Shown here piece by piece: positions 16,757-25,506 of a stretch of 47,804 nucleotides of DNA. The DNA is from Pseudobacteriovorax sp. (GTDB lineage Bacteria > Bdellovibrionota_B > Oligoflexia > Oligoflexales > Oligoflexaceae): the NCBI GenBank assembly GCA_013215145.1, contig JABSRP010000049.1, positions 1-47,804 of the forward strand, written 5' to 3'. A program made the translations under genes and the position numbers. The stretch's first letter is position 1, and each line of letters opens with the position of its first letter. A model generated the notes under the pieces. It saw only the letters and a program-made list of their open reading frames with translations. It was not told the origin of the DNA and did no database searches.

Positions 16757-19204
16757 TCAGCCTGCCAAAGAATTAGTTGTAAAAATGCTTTCAGGCATAA
16801 CCGAATCAAAAATATTGGCATCTCTTGGAAAAATAAATTCCACATATCTGATACAATCATCATCAGATACTGTAAACGACATCTTTCCACCAATTTCATA
16901 TACCAATTTATCAATAGATTTGAAATCGGAGATCATGGACTGCTCGCTCTCATCAGAAGGACGTCCATTACCTAATAGCTGTGCTTCTAAATCATCAGTC
17001 GATAAATGTTCGTGAATGAGTGTTGGACCATGATCATCAAGATTCAAACTCCAGAAACCCTTACCTTCGTCACTGTAAGTCAAGCACAACCAATCATCGG
17101 TTACGTAGATATTAATAAAAATATTTTCGAAGGATCTTGAGCCCTTTTCTTCATGTTCACGGATACTTGAGAAGCTTCGTAATATTGAGATCGCAAACAG
17201 TTTGGGAAACATATTGCCAAAAAGAATAGATCCCTTCTTAGTCAAAATCACATCGGGTAGCTCTTCAATCAAATGTGCGGCAACTTTGTGATGATCTCGC
17301 ACCATTTTTGGGACAACATCATAGGCCTGATAAACGACTCCGGGTAAAGTAAGTCCTTGTCGTCTTTTGATCCCTAAATATAGATCAATCAGTTCATTGT
17401 CATTAGATCGACTACTAATCATTTTACCAACGCCATCCGCTGCAAATACAAGATCGTCATCCTTCGAAAATCGAAAATTACCAAATCGTGACACAATCCT
17501 GTGATTGTACACAGAACGGTACTGCTCGAATACTAGGATGACACGATCGAGACTTGTTATGATGCTATCGGTATTGTCAATACTTCTAACCTTTTTGAGA
17601 TCGTTCAATTGGAGTTCAAAATCGAAGCAAAAGTTAGCTAGATAATCAAACTTCATCGAGCGGGCATGGCTCTTCACTTTAGAAATCATCGAAACAATGG
17701 TGGAGAGGTTTTCCCTTAGAGTTTTCTGATTTCGATGGGTATTGAGCAATGCCTTTACACCATCAATTTGCTGTCGATTCTCAACAAAAAAATCGTGGAT
17801 TTTGCGAGCTGGCTGCTCCAAAATTTCCACCAGAATCGAAAGCTCATCACGATCTTTTTGCGATTCTTCCATTATTTTAACTCTCTCGGTGTTGTCTTGT
17901 ATCATTAGGAAAAGCCTGGTGAGCTTATCACCATCAAATACGGGACTCCACGAAATACTTAGGTGTTTCAATAGTCCTGAAGCAGTAATAAACTCAATGT
18001 TTTCGGGAAACGATTCCATAGTCTCTAACACCGACTCCTGCTTTTGACTAAAAATCGTCGATAACTGTTCCTTGACAGCATGAACCTCACTCTCAGCCAA
18101 ATTACTGCAAGCAAGCAGCTGATAGTAGAAAGATTTACCGGCCAGCTCCTCTTCTTCTACGATCACTTCCACAGATTTTGAGTAGTCAGGTCCAAGTTTG
18201 CCTTGACTATCGACACTTAGAATTCCGGCATCGATTCGATCTAGAATTAATGTCAATTGATTTCGCATATATTTCATTTGTGTGCGATCTTTCCCAAAAA
18301 GCAGGACATATTTTCTGACAAAAGAAGATCCAAAAAATACCGCTGTGAATGTCATAATCACCAGAGTTATAAGCATCCAGGTCACCGATATAATGAGTTT
18401 ATTAATACTTGATTTCTTATCCAGGATACGATTGTCGACGAAGATTAGAGAGTTTGATACTTTTCTCTCGGCAATGAGGATATTTTTTAGAAACGAAGCT
18501 TCTTCCAGTCCAGCATACCACCTAAGATCAGCGATCCGTTGAAGGACACCACGTAATTCCGAAAGGATTGCAATCAGTTCTTTATCCTTAGCATCCTGGA
18601 TTAGTGTATCCAGTTTACCCGTCATGGCTTCGTATAAATCAGCTTCCGATGCGAATAGATAACGAAGGCGCATGGTATTAAAGCGATTAAAGGAGTTTTG
18701 AAAGGAACGATCTTTCCTATTAATGACAAAACCCTCGGCTCTGTCGATTAATCGATCCGACTTATGAATTAATCCAGAGGTGCTGTCGCCTTGCTCTATC
18801 TTCCATTGACCGACTTTATCGAAGGAGATGAGGTAGGTATTGAGAGCGTCTCTCAGCTCATTAAGGACACTAATACTCAAGATATCCTGCCTGAATTGAC
18901 TCAGGTCATCAATCAGCTTGTTGATGTTGGCGACGTTTTCTGTTTGTATGTCTAAAGAGTTTTGGCTTTTATCGTTCAGATAGCGTTCGTCTCTACGCAC
19001 CTCGGCAATGCCATAAGACAGCTTATGCAGCCTTTTTCGAAGGTCGTAGAGAGCGTGAGTTTTCTCCTCGTAATGGCTTTTAACTAACTCCAACCCAAAT
19101 ATCGCACCTACCCCCAGCGCACCAGCAGCCAACACCAGTACGACCATGGTAGCCGAGAGCTTAAAATGGAGCCATTCATCTTTGCTTTTTTTAAAACTAA
19201 ACAA
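16757..19204 (-). CDS. Degenerate membrane HPt kinase (pseudokinase)
   Basis: 815 residues from TTG 19204 (GGGA about nine bases upstream). Two membrane helices (about 17-40 and 270-293) flank a 230-residue helical periplasmic domain like the four-helix sensors of chemoreceptors. A PAS domain follows (about 315-445), then an HPt-like bundle and ATPase-like fold aligned with the kinases at 5639 and 28376. The phospho-acceptor His is replaced by Ser508 (Ile-Ser-Lys-Val-Lys-Ser-His-Ala-Arg). The N-box Asn is lost (Ile-Leu-Arg-Ser-Phe-Ser-Ser) and G2 (Gly-Arg-Gly-Val-Gly) is absent, while G1 survives as Asp-Glu-Gly-Lys-Gly. It is probably inactive catalytically but maintained as an open frame. 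It is coupled to the binding lipoprotein downstream. Confidence 0.8.
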   Translation of the reverse strand: MFSFKKSKDEWLHFKLSATMVVLVLAAGALGVGAIFGLELVKSHYEEKTHALYDLRKRLHKLSYGIAEVRRDERYLNDKSQNSLDIQTENVANINKLIDDLSQFRQDILSISVLNELRDALNTYLISFDKVGQWKIEQGDSTSGLIHKSDRLIDRAEGFVINRKDRSFQNSFNRFNTMRLRYLFASEADLYEAMTGKLDTLIQDAKDKELIAILSELRGVLQRIADLRWYAGLEEASFLKNILIAERKVSNSLIFVDNRILDKKSSINKLIISVTWMLITLVIMTFTAVFFGSSFVRKYVLLFGKDRTQMKYMRNQLTLILDRIDAGILSVDSQGKLGPDYSKSVEVIVEEEELAGKSFYYQLLACSNLAESEVHAVKEQLSTIFSQKQESVLETMESFPENIEFITASGLLKHLSISWSPVFDGDKLTRLFLMIQDNTERVKIMEESQKDRDELSILVEILEQPARKIHDFFVENRQQIDGVKALLNTHRNQKTLRENLSTIVSMISKVKSHARSMKFDYLANFCFDFELQLNDLKKVRSIDNTDSIITSLDRVILVFEQYRSVYNHRIVSRFGNFRFSKDDDLVFAADGVGKMISSRSNDNELIDLYLGIKRRQGLTLPGVVYQAYDVVPKMVRDHHKVAAHLIEELPDVILTKKGSILFGNMFPKLFAISILRSFSSIREHEEKGSRSFENIFINIYVTDDWLCLTYSDEGKGFWSLNLDDHGPTLIHEHLSTDDLEAQLLGNGRPSDESEQSMISDFKSIDKLVYEIGGKMSFTVSDDDCIRYVEFIFPRDANIFDSVMPESIFTTNSLAG

Positions 19205-19328
19205 GCGATAATTCCCAAACTTTAGCGCTGTATCTAAGTTCGGAAAGCTGATAGCTAACTTGATCGCTATGATTTTACATATATCTTAAAACAAAGTAAT
19301 TCAGCTTCTTTATTGGTAACTAACGTAA

Positions 19329-19374
19329 ATCTATCCGTTTAGACTTAGGCACGACTGAGTCTAAATGGATAGAT
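19329..19374. repeat. Long inverted repeat, 20-bp arms with 6-base loop
   Basis: Arms 19329-19348 and 19355-19374 pair along their full length with two G-U wobbles if transcribed as the plus strand; the minus-strand transcript would have two A-C mismatches. It lies in the 219-base gap between the rhodanese stop (minus) and the pseudokinase start (minus). No U-tract follows on either side. It could be a structured RNA, an operator, a terminator without a tail or a recombination site. Confidence 0.8.
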
Positions 19375-19423
19375 CGCAATGGACCCATGAGAACCCGATG
19401 CGAAGCAATTTGGTTATGGTAAG

Positions 19424-19750
19424 CTATCCTAGTGGTAGGCCTTCTTCGACCCAAGCGAGAGTACCGCCATCGACGTTGATTAATTGACCTGCGAAGCCTT
19501 CATTGGCCAAGATCTGGCAAGCCATCATGGATCGCTGCCCAGACCGACAAATCACATAGAGGGGGTCCTGCGTGAGTAGTTCGGGAGAGATCTGCTCCAA
19601 TCGACTGAGACTCAATTCACTTAAGGGAATGTTTATCGTATTAACCGCTTTAGCTTCCGCCACCTCCTAGGGGTTGCGCACATCCAACATCTTCATCTTG
19701 CTTTCAATAACCTTGTCACTAAACTCCAAAGGTGACATCGAATCGATCAT
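19424..19750 (-). pseudogene. Rhodanese-like sulfurtransferase interrupted by an in-frame UAG
   Basis: ATG 19750 has a strong AAGGAGG at ideal spacing and opens a single rhodanese domain of 108 codons. It reads Leu-Asp-Val-Arg-Asn-Pro, then TAG (19669-19667), then Glu-Val-Ala-Glu-Ala-Lys and on to Asn-Ile-Pro-Leu-Ser-Glu-Leu in the same frame. The active-site loop Cys-Arg-Ser-Gly-Gln-Arg-Ser and the C-terminal Gly-Gly-Thr-Leu-Ala-Trp are intact. Relatives carry Glu, Asp or Gly at the stop position, so a single G-to-T change explains it. The GTG at 19663 has no usable ribosome site. It is thus a young pseudogene, a sequence error or a read-through gene. It lies 13 bases downstream of a kinase gene. 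Confidence 0.82.
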
Positions 19751-19763
19751 AAAATCCTCCTTA

Positions 19764-21398
19764 CTAGGATGACATAAGGTTTCCAATGGGAAGTTCTAGT
19801 ATAAAAGTCGCGCCATGACCAACCCCATTTGAATAAGCTGTTAATCGGCCTCCAAGAATAGCTGCATCCAAGGCACTGGTATGGAGCCCAAACCCGCTGC
19901 CACCGGACTTTGTGGTAAAGCCAAACTGAAACAGTTTTGGCAGCATATTCGGCTCAATACCGATACCATTGTCTTTGACAGTAAGGCTCATAAGCCGATC
20001 TTTTTGTGAGATTCTAAACTCTATTTTAGGCTTCTCTGACTGCACAACGGCGTCAATAGCGTTAGTGATAAGGTTGGTCAAGATTTGCAAAACTTTATGC
20101 AGATCGGAGTTCACTTCGACGTCATATAGGCCACTAAAATCCACCTCAACCCCGCGGCTTTCAATCTTTTGCCGATACATGTTGAGAGCTCTTAAGACAC
20201 AGGTTCTCAATGAAAAATTTGTGCTCAGAGGGCGGTGTTTGGCGTTATGCCTCTGACTCGATATGATACGCCCGATATGCTTTAGATTCTCATCAAGGTC
20301 AGAGATACTGGCGACCTGCCGCTCCATGGTAACCTTTTCTTCTAAAACTAAAGCTTTTAAGTAGTTGTGAAACGAGGCCGCCTTTGCAGGATGAAGACTC
20401 ATGTACTCATGAAAGCTAAGGGAGCTTGAGTCGATCATATCAAGAAACTCTGGAATTCGTTTAAAACGAGATTGTCTCAAGGCCTGACTCATCCATGAAA
20501 TCTTAGCATTGCTACCAACAAGAACATTACCAATATTGTGTAGGACTCCTTGGGCGACCTCTGCCATGCCAGCCTTATGCGAGGTTTCCATAAGGACTTT
20601 AGTGGCATCGTCGAGCTCTTTGTTCCGATGTACCACTAACTTTTGTAGGGTTGTCTTGGACTCCTTCAAAATGTTTTCTGCACGGATTCGTGCTTCGTAG
20701 TCTTTTTTCAACTCTTCCTGTAAATTTTCGATTAGGCGATAAATCGCCCCGATTTCGTTAGCTGAGTAATGTCGGGACGGAGCTGCAACCTCACGCCCAT
20801 ACTGAATCGATCCCGCTAAATTTGCCAACTGAGAAAGGGGCTTAAGGATGATGTGCCGACAGATATAAGCCACCATCATGACGACAAAAAAAACCAAAAA
20901 GAAATTATTGAGAATCGTCAGGAAAAAATCCCGCCAGAGATCTTGATAAAAAATACCACGATTGATTTCCATATTGAGTACGCCCAGCGGCCTACTACTT
21001 GACTTCCAACCATACACAATCGGAATCGAACGGACTAGAGGCTCCATCTTGGCTTTTTCACCGTAGGCAAATTCACCATCGTCACTCAATAAATGCAGGC
21101 GTAGCGAGGGATCGCTTGAAACCGTCGTGGAAAGCAGTAGCTTCGTTTGCTCGGTGTCCATGAGCCAGGTGCTACGGACAATATTAGGCACCAGTGTTTG
21201 CTCCAACTGGTCAAGTTTCTCTGCCATGGTCCTTTCGAAAGTATTCATTTGAACGATGAGTTGGATGCCGGTTATCAATGCCGTCGCTAAGGCCGAAGAC
21301 ATAACGATCCATATGAGGAGATGACGAACTATGGATTCAGCAAAGTATAACTTGACGGACTGTTGCCAGCGCCGAAATACGGAAAGACCAGGGATCAA
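19764..21398 (-). CDS. Membrane histidine kinase with periplasmic sensor and HAMP-like linker
   Basis: 544 residues from TTG 21398, which has GGAGG five bases upstream; ATG 21410 lacks a ribosome site. Two membrane helices (about 25-48 and 160-185) flank a roughly 110-residue periplasmic domain. A HAMP-like segment and coiled coil follow. The phospho-acceptor region is Glu-Val-Ala-Gln-Gly-Val-Leu-His-Asn-Ile-Gly-Asn, the variant in which His-Asn replaces the common His-Glu. The ATPase has an intact N-box (Leu-Ile-Thr-Asn-Ala-Ile-Asp-Ala), G1 (Asp-Asn-Gly-Ile-Gly-Ile), F-box (Phe-Gly-Phe-Thr-Thr-Lys) and G2 (Gly-Ser-Gly-Phe-Gly-Leu-His). No cognate regulator is adjacent; the interrupted rhodanese follows. 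Confidence 0.88.
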   Translation of the reverse strand: MIPGLSVFRRWQQSVKLYFAESIVRHLLIWIVMSSALATALITGIQLIVQMNTFERTMAEKLDQLEQTLVPNIVRSTWLMDTEQTKLLLSTTVSSDPSLRLHLLSDDGEFAYGEKAKMEPLVRSIPIVYGWKSSSRPLGVLNMEINRGIFYQDLWRDFFLTILNNFFLVFFVVMMVAYICRHIILKPLSQLANLAGSIQYGREVAAPSRHYSANEIGAIYRLIENLQEELKKDYEARIRAENILKESKTTLQKLVVHRNKELDDATKVLMETSHKAGMAEVAQGVLHNIGNVLVGSNAKISWMSQALRQSRFKRIPEFLDMIDSSSLSFHEYMSLHPAKAASFHNYLKALVLEEKVTMERQVASISDLDENLKHIGRIISSQRHNAKHRPLSTNFSLRTCVLRALNMYRQKIESRGVEVDFSGLYDVEVNSDLHKVLQILTNLITNAIDAVVQSEKPKIEFRISQKDRLMSLTVKDNGIGIEPNMLPKLFQFGFTTKSGGSGFGLHTSALDAAILGGRLTAYSNGVGHGATFILELPIGNLMSS

Positions 21399-21698
21399 AA
21401 TTACCTCCATAGGAATATGCTTGTCTTATATCGCGGTTAAATAAAATTCGCAAAAACTCCTTGCCTCCCCGTCATGATCTAATGACTAGAACAAGCCAAA
21501 ACAGCAGGAATATAATAAAAACTGACAAGGTAGCGCCGAAGGTTGACGCTAGTCCCTGTATCCTTAGCTACCCATAGAAATACGCAGCCAACTCATATAT
21601 CTCAATGGGATGACTAGACCACTTTGAAGTTTTTTACTATCTTGACGCTTAGTATTCTTAGGACGAATTCTTGCCAAACCCATGTAGGAGTGCCAATC
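21399..21698. other. 300-base divergent intergenic region
   Basis: The region lies between the histidine kinase (minus) and the FMN oxidoreductase (plus) and must hold both promoters. A frame open from TTG 21624 joins the plus gene but has no ribosome site and would precede its membrane helix. No strong hairpin was seen. Confidence 0.5.
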
Positions 21699-23231
21699 TT
21701 GACTCTGATGACTAACGTATTGTTGCTGCTAGCATTCCTGCTTATACTCATCACAATCTATGATTTGCTGCAAAAAAAACACGCCATACTTCGCAATTTT
21801 CCCATTATTGGCCATTTACGTTATTTACTGGAAAGCGTGGGCCCCGAGTTAAGACAATACATAGTAACAAACAACAACGAAGAACGCCCCTTTAGCAGAG
21901 ACGAGCGGCGGTGGATTTATGCATCCGCCAAAAAACAAAACGACGAATTTGGGTTCGGTACGGATCAAGACCTAGAACTAACCTCCAATTACCTGATTAT
22001 CAAGCAGAGTGCGTTTCCTTATCGTGATCCCTCACAAAAAGACTGGTCCTCTTTGGGTTACCCGATTCCTTGCGCTAAGATTCTAGGTGGATCCCGCCGG
22101 CGCAAGCACGCCTTCCGCCCCAAATCCATCGTAAATATATCAGCCATGAGCTTTGGCTCGCTTAGCGGTCGCGCCATCGAATCATTGAATAAAGGATCTG
22201 TCCTTGCCGACTGCCTCCACAACACTGGCGAAGGCGGTATCTCCAAGCACCACCTGCACAAAGGCGATCTTATATGGAATATTGGTTCGGGGTATTTCGG
22301 TTGCCGCGATGAGGCGGGGCAGTTTTCGTTAGACAGACTCAAGGAAGCCGTCTCTAGGTATCCCGTCAAAGCGATTGAAATCAAGCTAAGCCAGGGAGCA
22401 AAACCTGGACTTGGAGGACTACTTCCTGCGAAAAAAGTTACAGCTGATATTGCTAAGGCTCGCGGCATACCCATGGGGAAAAGCTGCCTGAGTCCAAGCC
22501 GACATAGCGCCTTTCAAAACGTTGATGAGCTCCTTGATTTCGTAGAGCTTATCGCTGATACCACAGGCCTACCGGTCGGCATAAAGTCAGCGGTGGGTCA
22601 GCTCGATTTTTGGTCGGAGCTATGCGAATCGATGAGCTCTAGCAACAGGGGCGTTGACTTTGTGACCATTGATGGCGGTGAAGGCGGTACCGGAGCAGCC
22701 CCGTTAGTTTTTGCCGATCATGTGGCCCTTCCGTTTAAAATGGCATTTACCTCGGTATATAAAATTTTTGCCAGCCACAACCTTCACAATGACGTCGTAT
22801 TTATCGGCTCAGGAAAGCTTGGACTTACGGAGTCAGCATGTTTCGCCTTAGCCATGGGTGCCGACATGATAGCCATCGCCCGAGAGTCGATGTTAGCCAT
22901 TGGTTGCATCCAAGCGCAGGCGTGCCATAACAATCGTTGCCCAACAGGTATTGCCACCCAATCCAAATGGCTATCAAGAGGCCTCGACCCCGACTCCAAG
23001 GCCGAGCGATTTGCCAATTACGTGAGCAAACTACGAAAGGAGATTTTGCGGATCTCATGGACATGCGGGGTTTCTCACCCTGCCTTAATTCACCCCTCTA
23101 GCTTTGCCATTTTGGATAACCAATTCCATATGCAGGACCCAAGAGATGTCTTTGGCTATAAGGCTGATTGGGGAGTCCCCAATTTAGATCAGACTAGAGA
23201 GATCCAACACATCATGAATCAACCTGAGTAA
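21699..23231 (+). CDS. Membrane-anchored FMN-binding glutamate-synthase-like oxidoreductase
   Basis: 510 residues from TTG 21699, with AGGAG eight bases upstream. One N-terminal membrane helix (about residues 5-22) is followed by the GltB central/FMN TIM-barrel: Ser-Ala-Met-Ser-Phe-Gly-Ser-Leu-Ser near 145, Asn-Thr-Gly-Glu-Gly-Gly, Ile-Lys-Leu-Ser-Gln-Gly-Ala-Lys-Pro-Gly, Gly-Gly-Glu-Gly-Gly-Thr-Gly-Ala-Ala-Pro, and Cys-His-Asn-Asn-Arg-Cys-Pro-Thr-Gly. The amidotransferase and C-terminal domains of true glutamate synthase are absent, as in stand-alone members whose substrate is mostly unknown. It lies 55 bases upstream of the molybdopterin oxidoreductase and may be co-transcribed with it. Confidence 0.87.
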   Translation: MTLMTNVLLLLAFLLILITIYDLLQKKHAILRNFPIIGHLRYLLESVGPELRQYIVTNNNEERPFSRDERRWIYASAKKQNDEFGFGTDQDLELTSNYLIIKQSAFPYRDPSQKDWSSLGYPIPCAKILGGSRRRKHAFRPKSIVNISAMSFGSLSGRAIESLNKGSVLADCLHNTGEGGISKHHLHKGDLIWNIGSGYFGCRDEAGQFSLDRLKEAVSRYPVKAIEIKLSQGAKPGLGGLLPAKKVTADIAKARGIPMGKSCLSPSRHSAFQNVDELLDFVELIADTTGLPVGIKSAVGQLDFWSELCESMSSSNRGVDFVTIDGGEGGTGAAPLVFADHVALPFKMAFTSVYKIFASHNLHNDVVFIGSGKLGLTESACFALAMGADMIAIARESMLAIGCIQAQACHNNRCPTGIATQSKWLSRGLDPDSKAERFANYVSKLRKEILRISWTCGVSHPALIHPSSFAILDNQFHMQDPRDVFGYKADWGVPNLDQTREIQHIMNQPE

Positions 23232-23286
23232 AAAAGAACGGGAACACGTGTAGTGCCGACCCCTAAGACAGCCTAAAGGAGTAGAT

Positions 23287-25479
23287 ATGACACAAACAAA
23301 ACATGGAGGCGGCTGGCACGCCATAGGCTATACCTTTAAGAAGGCAAGGCAAGTCGGATTCCCTTTGATGCTCAAGGCCATGGCTCGAAAAAATACCTGC
23401 AAAACCTGCGCTCTTGGAATGGGTGGGCAAAAGGGCGGTATGCGCAACGAGTTAGGTCATTTTCCAGAGTTCTGCAAAAAATCATTGCAAGCCATGGCTT
23501 CCGATATGCAACCTGCCATCGACCCAACGTCCCTTCAATCGGTCCGTCTTAGCGAGCTAGCCAACTACACTCCCAAGCAGATGGAAGATCTGGGGCGACT
23601 GACGTTTCCCATTTTTAAGGCAAAAGATTCTGACAGGTTCGAACGCATCGATTGGCAAGCCGCCTTGGATTTAGTGGGCCAAAAACTAAAAGACTGCGCC
23701 CCCGAACGGAGCTATTTTTATGCTAGCGGACGCTCATCAAATGAAGCTGGATTTCTATTGCAATTATTCTGTCGACTTTTTGGTACCAATCACGTGAACA
23801 ACTGCTCCTACTACTGCCATCAAGCAAGTGGAGTCGGACTCAACGCATCCCTCGGCACTGGCACTTCGACAATAGCCCTCAGTGACCTCGAAAAAACCGA
23901 TCTTTTGTTTATCATCGGAGCAAACCCAGCCTCAAATCACCCACGCTTAATGACTCAATGCAAAAATATCCGTCGTCGTGGAGGTCATGTGGTGGTGATC
24001 AATCCCATCAAGGAAACAGGACTCATGACGTTTTCGGTGCCGAGTGACCCTATAAGCTTGCTAAAACCAACGGAAATAGCCAGCGACTACCTGCAGGTAA
24101 AACCAGGAACAGATCTCCTACTCTTCGCAGCCATCATAAAAGAGCTTATGGAAAACTTTTCTGAAAGTATTGACCGGACCTTTATCGAAACATCGACACA
24201 CGATTTTTCTAAGCTTAAGTCTTTTCTTGACACCTTGGATACCTCCCAAGTTGAAACTGAGACAGGAATATCACTAAAACAGATCAAATCTGTTGCAAGC
24301 CTTTACGCAAAATCAAAAGGCACTGTTTTTTCTTGGGCCATGGGAATCACACATCACACAAACGGAGCCGACACGGTCCAAATGATTGCAAATTTGGCGT
24401 TAATGCGAGGTATGGTCGCCCGCGAGGGCGCTGGGCTATTACCCATCAGAGGGCATTCTAATGTCCAGGGTATGGGCTCGGTGGGCGTAAAACCCGAAAT
24501 ATCAGCCGACCAACAAAAAGCCCTCGAGGACCTTGGAGTTGAGCTTCCCACTCACAAGGGTTACGATACCATGAGCTGTATGGAAGCAGCCGCTGACGGC
24601 AAAATTGATTTTGCTTTTCATCTCGGAGGTAACCTTTACGGATCCAACCCAGATCTTAGTTTTGCTAAGACAGCATTGTCAAAAATCCCTTTCCTAGTCC
24701 AACTCAATACAACACTAAACACCGGTCATGCCATCGAAACCGCTCAAGACCACCTGGTTCTGCCAGTAGCTGCCCGAGATGAGGAATCGCAACTTACTAG
24801 CCAAGAAAGTATGTTTAACTTTGTTCGTTTCAGCGAGGGGGGGCCCCGCCGATCCAAGGAGTGCTTACCGGAGACAAAGATTATCTGCGAAATCGCAAAA
24901 AGGGTTTTGGATCGGTCTCGTCTGCCACATGCGATTGATTTTGATGAGCTTGAGAGCCACGCGGCCATTAGGAAACTGATCAGTCACACTCTAAAACCCC
25001 TTCAGCAGCTTTCCACTAAGGCAGAGCTCAAACAAGAGTTTTATATTCCTAATCGACTCCTGCACCAGGGTCAATTTCCAGGGAAGCCAGATCACAAAGC
25101 GAGATTTTTTACCCCCCAACTCAAGGAATCGAAAAAAACCCCGGAACTTCCTCTGACTCTATTAACCATTCGCTCAGAAGGTCAGTTTAATACAGTCGTT
25201 TACGAAGAAGATGACCGGTATCGCAATCAATCCCAACGAGATGTCATACTCATGAATAAAGAGGATATGATGCAATTGGGTCTTACCGATGGTGACCTGG
25301 TGAAAGTTCAAGGTGAAGCAGGATACCTAAATCAAATAAAAGTCAGTGGTTTTGATATCGCCGCGGGTGCCACGGCCATGTATTACCCAGAGGCGAATAT
25401 TTTGTTAAGCCGCCGCCGGGATCCGCGAACTCATACACCAGCCTTTAAAGGTGCTAAGATCAAAGTGATAAAGTTATAG
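23287..25479 (+). CDS. Molybdopterin oxidoreductase, FdhF/YdeP family
   Basis: 730 residues from ATG 23287 (AAGGAG seven bases upstream). It is a formate-dehydrogenase-alpha-like enzyme of the YdeP type. The N-terminus has Cys38-x-x-Cys41 and Cys63, an incomplete Fe-S motif compared with the four cysteines of FdhH. The Mo ligand region reads Asn-Asn-Cys-Ser-Tyr-Tyr-Cys-His (Cys177-His178), with Cys where FdhH has selenocysteine. Gly-Ala-Asn-Pro-Ala-Ser-Asn-His-Pro and the C-terminal molydop-binding domain are intact. YdeP is linked to acid resistance in E. coli, but the reaction is not established. No twin-arginine signal is seen, so it is cytoplasmic. Confidence 0.87.
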   Translation: MTQTKHGGGWHAIGYTFKKARQVGFPLMLKAMARKNTCKTCALGMGGQKGGMRNELGHFPEFCKKSLQAMASDMQPAIDPTSLQSVRLSELANYTPKQMEDLGRLTFPIFKAKDSDRFERIDWQAALDLVGQKLKDCAPERSYFYASGRSSNEAGFLLQLFCRLFGTNHVNNCSYYCHQASGVGLNASLGTGTSTIALSDLEKTDLLFIIGANPASNHPRLMTQCKNIRRRGGHVVVINPIKETGLMTFSVPSDPISLLKPTEIASDYLQVKPGTDLLLFAAIIKELMENFSESIDRTFIETSTHDFSKLKSFLDTLDTSQVETETGISLKQIKSVASLYAKSKGTVFSWAMGITHHTNGADTVQMIANLALMRGMVAREGAGLLPIRGHSNVQGMGSVGVKPEISADQQKALEDLGVELPTHKGYDTMSCMEAAADGKIDFAFHLGGNLYGSNPDLSFAKTALSKIPFLVQLNTTLNTGHAIETAQDHLVLPVAARDEESQLTSQESMFNFVRFSEGGPRRSKECLPETKIICEIAKRVLDRSRLPHAIDFDELESHAAIRKLISHTLKPLQQLSTKAELKQEFYIPNRLLHQGQFPGKPDHKARFFTPQLKESKKTPELPLTLLTIRSEGQFNTVVYEEDDRYRNQSQRDVILMNKEDMMQLGLTDGDLVKVQGEAGYLNQIKVSGFDIAAGATAMYYPEANILLSRRRDPRTHTPAFKGAKIKVIKL

Positions 25480-25506
25480 TCAAAAAAAGGCAGAAAAGAG
25501 TCGAGC

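Noticed and set aside
11785..19327. Shared 12-mer GTAACTAACGTA at 11785-11796 and 19316-19327, each about 110 bases upstream of a minus-strand signalling gene.
   Set aside because: Dozens of repeated 12-mers are expected by chance in 48 kb, and no third copy was found upstream of another gene.
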